From Brachyhypopomus gauderio (Eukaryota > Chordata > Actinopteri > Gymnotiformes > Hypopomidae): a stretch of DNA of 64,000 nt. The number at the start of each line of letters is the position of its first letter. Position 1 is the first letter of the stretch. The notes under the pieces were generated by a model, which saw only the letters and a program-made list of their open reading frames with translations, was not told where the DNA came from and made no database searches. The DNA lies in the NCBI RefSeq assembly GCF_052324685.1, contig NC_135226.1, forward strand, positions 21,794,251-21,858,250, written 5' to 3'. The position numbers and the translations under genes are program-made. This document shows, one piece after another, positions 25,310 to 46,193 of this stretch.

Positions 25310-25519
25310 TGCCTCAATGTAAATTGCACTTTCAGAACATTGCCCATTCGAATAAACAAATACATTAATGAAGAAATTAAAGAGTAAGAAATCAAACTTA
25401 AACTGTGTAGAGATACGTTTAGATTCTTTGTGCCAATCCATGATTCTTTCTTTCTTTCGTTTTTCTGTGCCTGCATTTAGTTTCACCAGATGACCAATAA
25501 ATGTAACAGACAAAGACAA
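25310..25519 (-). pseudogene. 5' half of the unrecognised minus-strand open frame
   Basis: Seventy codons from an ATG at 25519 run to the edge of the hAT-like element and continue in frame, across the duplicated target site, into 23580-23918. Together they would be 182 residues plus stop. The family is unknown to me. The start codon is only the first ATG of the frame, so an upstream exon is possible. Confidence 0.3.
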
Positions 25520-25799
25520 GCTTCCTTAGATACTGTTTTAGACTAGATCTTTACCAAAGGATACACAGCACGTAATCTCAACAGTAATGGCAATACAGTA
25601 TGAAGACTGACACTAAATCTACGATACTTTATAAATGTCGTCGTCTCTTTTCTACATGTTGGGTCATTATTCAAATGTTTTATGCAATATCTATCTGTTG
25701 GGGCAGGCTATGCAGTTGTGCTGCTTAAGTGTGACTTCATTTATATTTGCTGATTACCACCTTTATCATCTATTATCAAACATTTAGTCACTGCAGTTG

Positions 25800-26792
25800 A
25801 ACGAGGAGTCGCTATGAGGCGTCACTAGGTGCCCAACTCCTCCGATGACCTCATCGACCGACATCCACGTGACCGCGAAGCTACGTCGTTCTCGCTCGTC
25901 ATCGCTCCATCCGGGGTACGTTAACGGCTCTTTGATTGACAGTTTCCATAGTAACAGCACAGGCCGTCGCCATTTTGTCGGTGGCTTTTTTTTTTTTTTT
26001 TTTACACCTTTCAAATGTTTTCGCTTCCCGCCGGAATAACGCGCTCGCGCTTCCCCCGTCGGTGACAGTTTCTTGGGGGGTGGGGGGGTGGACGAGACTC
26101 CCGGACCGTCGAGGGACCGGGGACGTTGGCGGACGGACGTGTCGGAGCGGCGGGGGGAGACGCCAGACGGGGCAGCAGCGCCGCCGCCGCCGCCGCAGCC
26201 AGCGTTAGTCACCCGCGTCTCGGGTCCGCCGGGCCGGCTCGCTGCGCAGGTCCGGACCGCGCGCGCCATTTTGTGGGGAAACCTGACATTAAAAATTGAC
26301 TCGAGGAGGAAAAAGTGGCGCGTTGGCACCCGCGTCGCCCGAACAAACGCATCATTATCGCCGGTGGGGGGGCGGGAGAGCTGCTGTGGTGAATCCTCCA
26401 CACCGGGGCCCGCGCGAACGTTGTGAGCGGGAACGCCTGTGTGTCACGCGCAGCGGCGCGAGCCTGTTAGCCTGCTAGCCTGTTAGCTAGCGGGTTAGCC
26501 GCGCTCGTTAAGTCGCCCAGCGGGCTAGCGGCCGGCCGGTCATGGTTGTGACACAACCGCCGACTGACATTCGTTAAAACCCGGCCGGGCTGCCGTGTGC
26601 GGCGCCCCGGCAAAGGACCGCGCAGCCCCGCGTATCTGGGCTAGCTTAGCTTAGCTAGCCGGGCTAGCTACATCCGGGACATTTGGTCGCGCGTGAGTCA
26701 TTGGACGTATCGTTGCTAACGGTTACAGGAGCTGGATCAGTGGCGCTGCGTGACTCGGTCTGGGACTCTAAATGAAGATCGCACCATCGCAG
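25800..26792 (+). promoter_or_regulatory. dyrk1a: CpG-island promoter and non-coding first exon of dyrk1a
   Basis: GC- and CpG-rich sequence with a (CCG)n run near 26180 and a series of GCTAGC/GTTAGC words near 26460-26660. Two GCCATTTTG motifs (25968-25977 and 26263-26273) match the YY1 core CGCCATNTTG. A strong donor, GCAG|gtaagc, follows 26792. It can splice to the acceptor ending at 34817, in front of the coding start. A first non-coding exon in a CpG island is the normal DYRK1A arrangement. The exact start site is not visible. Confidence 0.7.
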
Positions 26793-28779
26793 GTAAGCGC
26801 GCAGCGGCGGAGACAAACGACACCCGAGGTGTTTTGGCGAAGACCCGTCGGCGTAGTGACGGTGTTAAAACCTCAGTGGGCTGGGTAGCTGGGCTTGGCT
26901 AGCCCGCCCTCGCTAGCCTGATGCTAACACGTCCCGCTGTTCACAACCATCGCGGCCTAGAAGCTACGTGCTAACGGGCTAGCTGGCCGCTGTAAATATG
27001 TGAAGTGTCAAATAACCGAGGATTGAGATGATTCTTCCTTTATGTTCATGAAGGTCGTGTGGTGTATTAGTAATAACACTCCGGTGGATCAGCGACCTGA
27101 CTGTCGAGGGGATGGCTAACGTTAACTAGCGAGTGTGCTGTCAGGGTTAGCAACATGTACCACTGGAGCAAACCGAATAACTATTAGATTTGTGTGCCTT
27201 CACATCTACATCTCAGCATCTCTTGGGTGGCCACCTGACCTATTGGGCAGAATATATAATATAATATAAGAGAAATGTGGCCTTTACGGTGGCGCTGTTG
27301 AATGATGTAGTTTGGCTGACTGGATGTCAGTTAACACATCACATCAGTATTAACTGGAGTCGTTGGCCATAACTGTTGTTTCCACACAGATCAGTTTGAC
27401 CGTCCACCTGCACCTCCATCTCCATCAGCTCTGTAGCTACGTAGAGTCATGTTATTACAAATATATGGCAAAACATTTGGCTAGCTAATACAAGACACAT
27501 GCTCGCAAGGTATGATTGTTTTAATTTATCAGCAGATTTAGTTCTCTTATTGTTGCTGTTACTCAGAGTCGGAGTTATAATTGTCTTAATCTTGTCTTAA
27601 TTCAGTCTATCAAACCTTTCGTTGTAGCTCAATTGGTAATGTTTTTCTAGGAAATATGACAATATATAAACTGGTAGTTGTATCACTGGAAGACCGTTTA
27701 GATGTTTAGGAATAATGTCTAATTATTAGAGACAAAAACGTGAATAAACTCTTGATAAAATATCACAACTAAATAGTTCGTGCTCACCATTGTATTTATA
27801 TGAATAATCCTCTAACCTTTAATTACAGCCAGTTTAATTATAATACTAGGGCTGATGTTTGAAGGCTTGCAGGGCATGAAAGTATAACTTTTAATGTAAT
27901 GGAGAATGAGATTCCTATAGATTCAACAGTGTCTTTTCTGTAATTGAATAAATAATGAACCATTTAATTGTTTCCCCCTTATTTCAGTGCATCATTAATC
28001 AGAAGAAGTCAGATAAGACTCAAAAGTGTAAATCAGGCCTGTGTGATTTTCTCCAAGAGACTAAGTTCTTTTGACAGTTGGAAAAGACCTTATGCAGCAT
28101 CCTAAGTTTTATAACCTGCTGTAGACCATAGACTATAAATTGTATAAACTTTGCAGGAAGGGAGGTCTTCAGACGTAAATGCATGAAACCACGTGTGTTT
28201 AGAGAAGCCTTTCCACTAATGCTAGTGCTGTGTATATAATGACACAGGCAGTGTTCTTATGGCAAGACACATCTGTATTTTTGTCTGTTTGTCTGTATTT
28301 GTTTGTTTGTCTATATACATTTGTTTGTGTTTTATGTTTTATTTAAAACACATTTTCTCTCAAATACGAATAAGCACACATACATGGCAATTCATTTGGT
28401 ATTCTTAAATTAACCTAGGCTAAGTTAGCCTATTTCATCTGGGTTGTTGGTGACATGAGAGGTTTTAATTCTTAGGTGTTTAATTCTGGTAAATGTTTGA
28501 AGGTTATACTAGTAGAGGGGCTATGTCCAGATTATGCATGTGAATTTTGAGTTTTTCTCCATGTGTTCCTCTACTCTGAAAGGTGTTTGATGTTCCCTTT
28601 GTGATGGTGACAGTGTCTGAACCAGCATGGACATATTACATCTCAAAATGGAATTTCGTTTATTAAAGCCTCATTTTTTTATATAGGGAAAAAAAAAATC
28701 AGTTCAGGTAATAATAGGTACTCATTTCTAATATAATGTGTCTTTTAAATATCCTTTACAGTTGCTATTCATCCACCAC

Positions 28780-30640
28780 TCCAAGATTTTATTTGATTTT
28801 TACCACCCTGGAAAAGTTTGTCTTTGGTCCAAATTTTCTGCTCTATAGTAAGACTTCATGTTCTTCATGGCATGCACGAACATCAGTCTGTCTGCTTACT
28901 CCCGACTCCAGAGAGGTACAAGACAAGGTTGCCCGACGTGTCCTTTCTCATGTGCTGTCATCGTGAAACCACTGGCACGAGCACTATGATGGGATACTCA
29001 TATCTGACGTGGACGACAGAAGCGTACATTTTCACTTTACGTGGATGAATTATTGTACGTATCAGGCTCTTTGTCAAACCTTCTTGGACTGAAGGACTTA
29101 TTTTGTAGATTTGGAAAACTATCCAGTTACAGAATAAACCTTTCTAAAATTAGGTTTTTACCGATCATTGCCAAAAGCACTTCCTTTAGTTAAACTTTTT
29201 CCAAAATGTGTGGAGATGTGTACATGGGAACATGGGTCGCACTCCAATACAAAGATCTTTATATGGCCAACTTTTTATCCTTGTTTGTTTGAAACATTAA
29301 ATGTTGGCAATGATTTCAAAGCCTTCCTATCTTTGTGATTAATTTTTTCCTCATATACATAGTTATATCAACTTTCAACTGGACCAACAACAATCCCAGC
29401 AAACACAAAGATATATACTATCGAAGCCTTGTCTTCAGGGTAGTATGGTACTCAGAAGTCTCTCGTATTAGATAGCCATAATTAGGGCTTTGATGTATTG
29501 GATGAAGAACACAGATGGTTTTGATACCCCCCCAAATGGTTAATCTTAAAAAACTCATCCTGTAGTCCGACCACCTTACCTGCGTTATTATGCTCTAAAC
29601 TCTTGTTGGGAAAAGCTCCTTTTTATTACAGCAGTTGCATTGTTGCTCAAGCCTAGAAAATTTGGAAAAATACACTACCAGTCAAAGGTTTGGACACATC
29701 TGACCAAGTATAATTTGGGAACAGTGTTATCTTGTACATGAATTCATTCACAACACGCACACACATGCAGACAATTTTAAATGCACCCCCAGCAAAGGTT
29801 TTATTTCAGAACTAGTTCCTCACTCTGCAATTGCTCTGCATATGTGAGAATGTCTTCAGAACTGCTGTAAAAACATTGTGGGTGTCTGGTTCATCTGGTT
29901 AACAACACCAAGAGCAATGTTGTCATCAAAATACAGGGCACTTACTTTAATATCTAAGATAATGTGTTTACTAGAGCATAATAATGTGTTACCTCATTGA
30001 TTTGGCATCTTACTTGTTTTTAAATGATGAAAATAATAACGCGGGTAGGTTTGTCCAAACGTTTGACTGGTAGTGTTGTCACTTGTACTCCTGCAACATC
30101 CTTTGAGCAACTGGTGAAGCTGGTGAGGAGCCTCACATTTCAGTTGCTTCCAATATAATTCTCCCACATCCATGCTTGACTCAAACTTAAGTAGACTCTT
30201 AAGCAGACTCTAGGTAATGTGAGCTTATTTCACATGATTTGACAGTTTCATATTATCTTGAAATAAATGGGAAGAAGACTTGGATGAGCAAAATCCAGAA
30301 GAAATCTTTCATCTGTCAATGATGTGTGGTTATACACTTCAAAGTAGTACCAAACTTTATTGGTGTAGACTCTCCAAAAAACAGTTCTGGATCCTACATG
30401 CAACAGGTGGAAACAAACCCATGCAAGTCTATTACAAACCTATTGGACATGTTCAAGATTACGTGTTTTTGGCTATTACATATTTCTATTTTTGAAACTT
30501 TCTCTAAACTTTTAAAAAAGAGCTATAGTTTATATACGACCATTATTGCATACTTTGGTGTTGTACTGATTGCTGTTCAAATAATTCTAAATGCGATGTA
30601 TATAATATTGTTTGGGTAGATAGACCCTCATCCACATACT
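28780..30640 (+). mobile_element. Decayed L1-type LINE ORF2 fragment in dyrk1a intron 1
   Basis: Scattered reverse-transcriptase motifs are readable across frames. RGTRQGCP lies near 28915-28935, a degraded YVDELLYV-type YxDD region near 29035, and a SYRINLSK block near 29120. The typical L1 C-terminal block (C..W.QTHASLLQTYWTC then FETFSKLLKKS) lies at about 30400-30530. Many stops and frameshifts show that it is inactive. A MITE interrupts it at 29673-30075. Confidence 0.75.
29673..30075. mobile_element. 403-bp MITE inserted in the L1 relic
   Basis: The terminal inverted repeat CACTACCAGTCAAAGGTTTG on the left matches the complement of CAAACGTTTGACTGGTAGTG on the right, with one mismatch over 20 bases. 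CACTACCAGTCAAA ends are typical of small teleost DNA transposons. A TA precedes the left end. The right flank is TT, so a TA duplication is only suggested. No coding frame is present. Confidence 0.8.
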
Positions 30641-30811
30641 TATTCTCAGTTGTGTCTCAAGCTAGTGTCTCAAGCTAGACAAAACTAGATGTCCGTTACT
30701 TATCATGCTTGTATTTACCATGAGTTAGCCTAACCCCCTTTTTATTTACCCCCTATTTATTTATTGTTTTTGAATATTGCTATGTATTTTTGTAACAGGA
30801 TTTGCTTTGAG

Positions 30812-31328
30812 CCTGCTTCATTAATAGAGGTCTATGGGGTGAATGGTGTGATGGGTCTGCTTCATTAATAGAGGTCTATGGGGTGAATGGTGTGATGGGT
30901 CTGCTTCATTAATAGAGGTCTATGGTGTGGATGGGTCTGCTTCATTAATAGAGGTCTATGGTGTGGATGGGTCTGCTTCATTAATATAGGTCTATGGGGT
31001 GAATGATGTGATGGGTCTGCTTCATTAATAGAGGTCTATGGTGTGGATGGGTCTGCTTCATTAATATAGGTCTATGGGGTGAATGGTGTGATGGTCTGCT
31101 TCATTAATAGAGGTCTATGGGGTGAATGGTGTAATGGGTCTGCTTCATCAATAGAGGTCTATGGGGTGAATGGTGTGATGGGTCTGCTTCATTAATAGAG
31201 GTCTATGGGGTGAATGGTGTGATGGTCTGCTTCATTAATAGAGGCCTATGGGGTAAATGGTGTGGATGGGTCTGTTTCATCAATAGAGGTCTATGGGGTG
31301 AATGGTGTAATGGGTCTGTTTCATTAAT
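30812..31328. repeat. About 44-bp minisatellite (with shorter variants) in dyrk1a intron 1
   Basis: About 12 tandem copies of gtctgcttcattaatagagg followed by tctatggggtgaatggtgtgat, with some units shortened in the second half. The array stops in mid-unit at 31328 and resumes at 32167 after a LINE insertion. Confidence 0.92.
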
Positions 31329-32166
31329 ACATTTACGTTTACGGCATTTAGCAGACGCTCTTATCCAGTGCGACTTACAAAGTGCTTTGCTTCTGATCAC
31401 AGAGTTCATCCTAGGTAATAGTACGGATAGGCCAGAATTCAAGACACCATTGAGTCAGACTACTACTAAACTACATTGTCATTACAATGTCATTACCTAA
31501 TGTTTTGCAAGTTAGTCGTTTGCCAAGAAGCACAAATAACCATAGACAGACATACAATTTAAGAACAACGGCAAGTGGTATCAGCTGAGTTAGTGCTTTG
31601 GTAAGAACTCAACAAACAGGTGGGTCTTCAGTCTACGCTTGAAGATAGCAATAGACTCTGCAGTCCTAGCAGCTAATGGAAGATCGTTCCACCATCTTAG
31701 AGCCACGATGGAGAATAGTCTGGAGCTTTGTCTTCCATGAAACTTTAAGCATGGAGTTTCAAGTTGAGCCAAGCTTGAGGTTCTGAGTGTTAACTGTACG
31801 GATCGGCTTTTGACCATGGACATCGTGTAGGGAGGGGCCAGTCCATTTTTGGCTTTGTAAGCAAGCATCAAGGTTTTATATCTGATGTGTGCCGCTACTG
31901 GAAGCCAGTGAAGAGAGCGTAGTAGAGGAGTCACATGTGAGAACTTGGGGAGATTGAAGACCAGTCGTGCTGCAGCATTCTGAATTAGTTGTAGAGGTCT
32001 GATGATCCGTAGAGGAAGACCTGCAAGTAGGGAATTGCAGTAGTCCAGCTTAGAGATTACTAGAGACTGCACAAACACTTGAGTAGCTTCCTGTGATAGG
32101 AAGGGTATTAATTATTTGTATACTATTATTTGTATAAATACTATATTATTTGTATACTAATTAAGT
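31329..32166 (-). mobile_element. 5'-truncated L2-type LINE inserted in the minisatellite
   Basis: The minus strand carries an open frame of 162 codons (32078-31590) with LDYCNSLLAGLP, IQNAAARLVF, VTPLLRSLHWLPV and a terminal AIFKRRLKTHLF. This is the C-terminus of an L2-type ORF2. The 3' UTR ends, on the minus strand, with a GGATAAGAGCGTCTGCTAAA tail shared by many fish LINEs and SINEs. ATTAAT flanks both sides (31323-31328 and 32167-32172). The long uninterrupted frame suggests a fairly young copy. Confidence 0.88.
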
Positions 32167-32205
32167 ATTAATAGAGGTCTATGGGTTGAATGGTGTGGAT
32201 TGGTT
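32167..32205. repeat. Continuation of the 44-bp minisatellite
   Basis: attaatagaggtctatgggt and the following gaatggtgtggat match the array at 30812-31328. This is the displaced right part of the array split by the LINE. Confidence 0.85.
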
Positions 32206-33398
32206 TGGAGGGGAGCAGTACTGTTTATATATTGTGAAAATCTTTCATTAAAAGTCCTTGATGAACACCATTTTGGTGACAACACATTTTGGCTTTGTTT
32301 GATCATGTTCTTTTCATGTTAGAATGGGCACATTATAGATAGATGTCAGTGCTTTTTTTCTTGGGTTTAATACACGCAAGACTGCTAAATCTCTCCCATA
32401 CAGAGGATTCAAAATCAACCAAGTGGATTAATTTAAGTCGGTCCTTTGTATGGTAAATATTTTATGATGTTTAAGAAAGAGAAATTTTCATGTGTGTGCA
32501 AACTCTTGCTTTACATCTTATTGGACTACTTACCCAGAACGCGGATACAAGTCACTAATGTTTATCCATGTTTTCTCTTTTGGTTGTATTTGCAGCTGTT
32601 CCTTGTCACTTGAAAGCATAGTCTAGCTACAATTTCAGCCTGTCTTTGTATCGTAGCTACAAACATGTTAAAAATTATGAAATTGGCTAATTGGTGGGCC
32701 TAGTAAACGTTCTGCTGTTTGGCAGCTAGCTGTCTATTGTGAGAAGTGAGACTGTATTTTGGAGCTGTTAGCTGCAAAAAGTAAAAAAAAAACACTACTG
32801 TTTGATAGTGTCCTTATTTTTACTTGCTTATTCTGTCTTTTTCTTTAAATATGTTTTTAGCCGTTCTACTGCATGCCCCTCTCTAAAACCTCTGGTTTGG
32901 GCTGTTTAGTGAAGTCATCAGTTTCTGCCATGTTTGCTTTAGTGTAAAGCCCAAAGCCATTGTGTGTTTTATGTTATGACGCTATTGATCTGCAGAGTTA
33001 GCTTACTAGAATGTGGGTTCATTTTCATGTTAATTTGATAATCGTTATTCCCAGCTAGCTTGCTCAAGCTACCTTAGGCAGTGCCTGTCCAGTTCTTAAA
33101 AGTGATCATGTAAAATAATGTTAGGTGTATTACCCTATAACATCTGAACAACAGTTGCTCGTGTTCAGCTAGGACTTTTTCATTCTAAAAGAGACTTTGG
33201 ACAGTCTAAGGTTTGTATGTATGTGTGGATTAAACTTGGATTCCTTCTGTAACGGACACAGTGTTGTAATTGTGTGAATCTGATGCTTGTCAGCACAACA
33301 AGGACAGAGACAGGAGGAGCTGTTTTTACTAGCTACATAGTATGATGGATCCAGAGCGATGAAGGTGATATTTGATTCCTGGTTTACAGAATAAAAAT

Positions 33399-33437
33399 AA
33401 GTCTTGTTTATTTTATATGAGAAAATAAACAAGACTT
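33399..33437. repeat. Perfect 16-bp inverted repeat (hairpin)
   Basis: AAGTCTTGTTTATTTT, a 7-base loop, then its exact complement. Each arm carries a TGTTTATTTT forkhead-like word. It lies in dyrk1a intron 1. Confidence 0.85.
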
Positions 33438-33604
33438 GTTTATTTTTATGAGAAGTGAGACTGTATTTTGGAGCGCTGTACAACTTTACAACAAAAAGAA
33501 GACTGGGATGACCGACAATACATGATGCATTTTGCTCTATGGTTTCCTAAGGAGTTGTGGTTGAAGTGCACAATAAATGGTGTTCTCCTTGGACTTATGA
33601 ATTA

Positions 33605-33627
33605 GGGTAGGGTGGGGTAGGGTAGGG
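33605..33627 (+). other. G-quadruplex-forming motif
   Basis: Five runs of three or four G bases separated by loops of only one or two bases (TA, T, TA, TA). This is a textbook high-stability quadruplex pattern. The repeats resemble telomere-like GGGTA units but are too short for an interstitial telomere. Confidence 0.75.
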
Positions 33628-34877
33628 TTCAACCAGTGCAGTAAGTGCTCCATAGAATAACAGTAATCTAAGCCGCTTGTTTGCTAAAAACAAATGGTAG
33701 CAGTAATGACCCTTTAAAATCCTGAGCTCTATAAACTTCATTTGAAATTTAGTGAAAGGTGTATTCCAATAACACCACTCTCCATTGTTTCATGAAGTGT
33801 GCCGATGCTCACCGAGTTTCCTCATGTTGGAGTTTCACATTTTTCGCTTTATTCGTTTATTTTCAAATCCCCAAACTTTTTTCAGTGTAGATGAGACCAT
33901 ATAGTCATGTTCACTTCTGATGTGAAAATTCACATTTAGATTTTATGAAAATCTTGGCACTGTATCAGAAGAAAGTCTCAGATTACATTTGGATTATTTA
34001 TATGATAGACTGGTTAAATTAGCATATTCCATCATATCTGCATTTCTGTAAACAAAAATAGTAATTTTGACCTATTCCAACTACTTCAGAGAACACTACA
34101 TCCTGTTATTGGAAATATGAGGTTAAAGTTTGTAACAATACTGTAGCCTGTGAAAGCATATAAAAGAAACTTCTTCTTGCTAATTCCTGCTAGCAGATTA
34201 ATTCTTAATTTGCTCATATGAATGACTTAAAATAATTTCATTAAAATAAGATGCATTCAAAAATGTATTACAATTATTCATAAATAATTAAAAGTAATGT
34301 GTAAAAAAAACCTTGATGGGTAATTTTGTTTGTTATCGTGCTCGATAGATGTTTGTGTATTCTGCTATTTTAATTCTGATATAGTAGGCTAATCCATTTC
34401 CAGGAGCCTCACTGTCTGTTTCCTTCCAAAGCTCTGGTGTGCTACTACTATAGTGTGCTATATTGCAACCTTTATATACAGCAATTAATTCACTTTCAGT
34501 TGGTGTATTGTAAATTCAAGTTTTTTACAACTTTGTATTCACTTCATAAAACGTGGCTTTATGATGGCTTCAAAAGAACTAGTAAGAAAATTTATTTAAA
34601 GTGGTAGCATACTTATTATGAATTATAAGTATTTTCAGTTGTTTCCCTTAATATCCTCATGAAGTAAAACAGGTGCCTAGAACACCACAAATGTTGACAA
34701 AAAATAAATGTCTCACTAATGTATTTTCAGTAACCCCTCAGTTCAGAGTACTGACCTCAAAGACAGCATTTTAATTTATTGACATGTTCACTGATACTTT
34801 GTTTTTATTCTTTGTAGTGGGTTGTGGTTTGCTGCTGGACTCTTCTCCCAGGATGATATGAAATTATACAGGCGACG

Positions 34878-43880
<9,003 letters not shown>

Positions 43881-46193
43881 CTAAGCTGAAAACAGTTTTT
43901 TTCTGTGTGTGGTTTATTTTCTAGTTGATGTTTCTTTTTCTTCTATTTTTAAATGGTGCAAAGAGAACAAAAAGCTGCTGACTTTTTAGGGGAGAATTCA
44001 CTGAACCGCTACAACTGGACATTATTAAAGATGGGTGTTTAAAGATGGGTGTTTAAAGATGGGTGTTTCAAATATTTCTCCCTTTTCAGTTAACACATTA
44101 GTAATGCTGCAAAACAACCAGGGTGAACTTGAGAAGTCCATCCACCAGTTCACTCGCTGCACATAGTGCTGGTCCCCATTGTTTCTCCTTACTGGGTTAT
44201 TTTCTTCCCCTTTCAGTTTTTGTTGTCCGTTTCCAGTGAGCATTTCGTATCCAAGAGCTGCCAGAGAAGTAAAGCAATGCAAAAACATCCATTCAAGTTC
44301 AAATGGTAAAACGATTTTGACCTTTTTATTTTCTTCAAACTTGATAATTTATTTACCCTTTAAGTGAAACCTCTCAAAAGAGCTGTATGTTTAAAAACTG
44401 TAGCGTGTCAAGGAAGCAGTACTTGCAGTGACCTTTGGTGTTGTCTGTATTGTGTAACTCTGAAAGGCAGCACGTGTAAGTGTTGCTGGGGCACTGAGTG
44501 GGCCGGCGGGAGAGAGCTGGGTCTCCCAGAACCAGCTGCAGTACTGCTCACACCGCGAGCTTCTCTGTCCAACGCGCAGTTTCTCACAACTGATCAGGAC
44601 ATGCACTGTAGGGGGTGAGAGACAGATTAATTGAGGGGTATTGTTTAGAATCGTACTGGCCTTAGATTTTGAACAAAAGGTGGACAATAATGGTTAAATA
44701 AAGATAACTTTCTTCTACTTTTAACATTTGAATGGTCCTTAATTGTTTAGAGGAATGCCAAACAGAATAATGGTTATTAAGAATGGTTATTAAGAGGCCT
44801 TTAATACAGGGTCAAGTGTCCTAAATGACTTCCTGTAATTCTTCCCCGAGTTGGGATATTAATGAAGGTAGTCAGACCTATTTGAGATGCTTGGTTTTAT
44901 TTATTTAATTTTTTTTCTTTTCCCTTTTGGGTATACAGTTTTCATTGAAGATTGTCTACTTAAATTTGCATCTTCGATTTTTAGTGCATAAAGAAGTGCT
45001 GACATTTGTGACTGCCTTTTTCTCCTCTTGAATTATGCTGTGAATTTTACATTGTTTTTCCTGTTTATCTTTTTTTTTTTATACCAAAGCGATTGATTTT
45101 ATAGTTCTGTAACCAATAATGTAGCAGTTCACCACTTCAACACAAGGTTTATTAAAAGTATCGATTTTTGTCCATACAAAATGTCTATCAACTACTACTG
45201 CAAACTGGATTTTTTGCTGAACTTGGTACATTTTAATATTGAGTTTGTCAAGTGATGCAACCCCACAATATTTTCTTTTTTTAAATACATCAAGTTAATT
45301 GTCAAATTGAGAGACACTATCAGCTGCTCTGCAGGCTACAGAGTAGCTGAATCACCTGCAGAAGACAATGAGGAGATGAGTGTGTGGTTTTGTGGCTCCC
45401 AGATCAGTGTGTGGGTAATGCTGACTTTGGGAGTTTGAATAACATACTAATTTCTACCTAAGTACCCAAGTAGCTACTCAAATTGAAATTTTCAGGCAGA
45501 GTACTGTAGCTACTTTCAGTTAAAAATTGGTCCACATTTTGTTTTTGTCTTTGCTTCCTGTATACTATTCAAAGGGAAGGTAGATGTCTGGCACACTGGC
45601 ACACGAGTGCCTGGGCACATGCATGTTTGAAGAGCCTCAGTGTTTTGAAGTCACTTTACAGTGGCATAAGCAATTGCTAGTATTTACATAAGCAATCTCA
45701 CATAGACTTTACAGTAAAACAGAGGTTGTGAAGTGTTTCCCCCATGTCCCCTCACACTTGTGGTGTCTAAGACCAACACCTTGCTTATTACCTCTGAATC
45801 TAGCAGTTCAAGACAGCAGGACATCCTAACAAAGAAAGTGGTGTTTATTTTGCCATTTTGTTACTCAACGACTTCACTACCTTCATATAAACTGAATCGT
45901 ATTTGATATATTTGCATATCCCAAGAGTAATTGTAATGGGATTGGTGTCTCTAAATGTTGAAATTGCTTTAAAAAAAATGTTTTTATAAATTATACCATT
46001 TGAATGGGAATCCAGCAGTTTGCTGACCTCAACATAAAACATTCCAAAAGAAAAATATAATTAGAGACTTTAAGTGTATACCTGTTTCAGCTGTTGCTAA
46101 GTGACATCTGATTTAGTGCAGTTTTCATAAAATGCAGCCCCTTTTTAATAGTTGAAATAGAATTTATGTATATATTTATATTTTTTTAATAAA
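43881..46193 (+). other. dyrk1a: dyrk1a 3' UTR with two polyadenylation signals
   Basis: Non-coding sequence after the stop. AATAAA occurs at 44697-44702 and 46188-46193, suggesting a short and a long 3' UTR. Three tandem copies of aaagatgggtgttt lie at 44027-44068. No other gene is visible here. Confidence 0.6.

Larger units (their letters stand above)
26773..34855 (+). promoter_or_regulatory. Upstream ORF spanning the dyrk1a exon 1/exon 2 junction
   Basis: An ATG at 26773 opens a frame that crosses the inferred exon 1/exon 2 splice (26792 to 34818). It ends at a TGA at 34853-34855, after 19 codons and 22 bases before the main ATG. A second short ATG (34853) overlaps that stop, and a third at 34858 overlaps the main start in another frame. 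If transcription starts upstream of 26773, these would reduce initiation at the kinase ATG. Confidence 0.45.

Noticed and set aside
25784-26401. 205-codon minus-strand open frame over the dyrk1a CpG island
   Set aside because: GC-rich sequence is poor in stops; composition is Arg/Pro/Ser-rich with no recognisable family, and it overlaps the dyrk1a promoter and exon 1.
33169-33483. 104-codon minus-strand frame with a cysteine cluster in dyrk1a intron 1
   Set aside because: No recognisable domain, AT-rich intron context and no matching neighbours.
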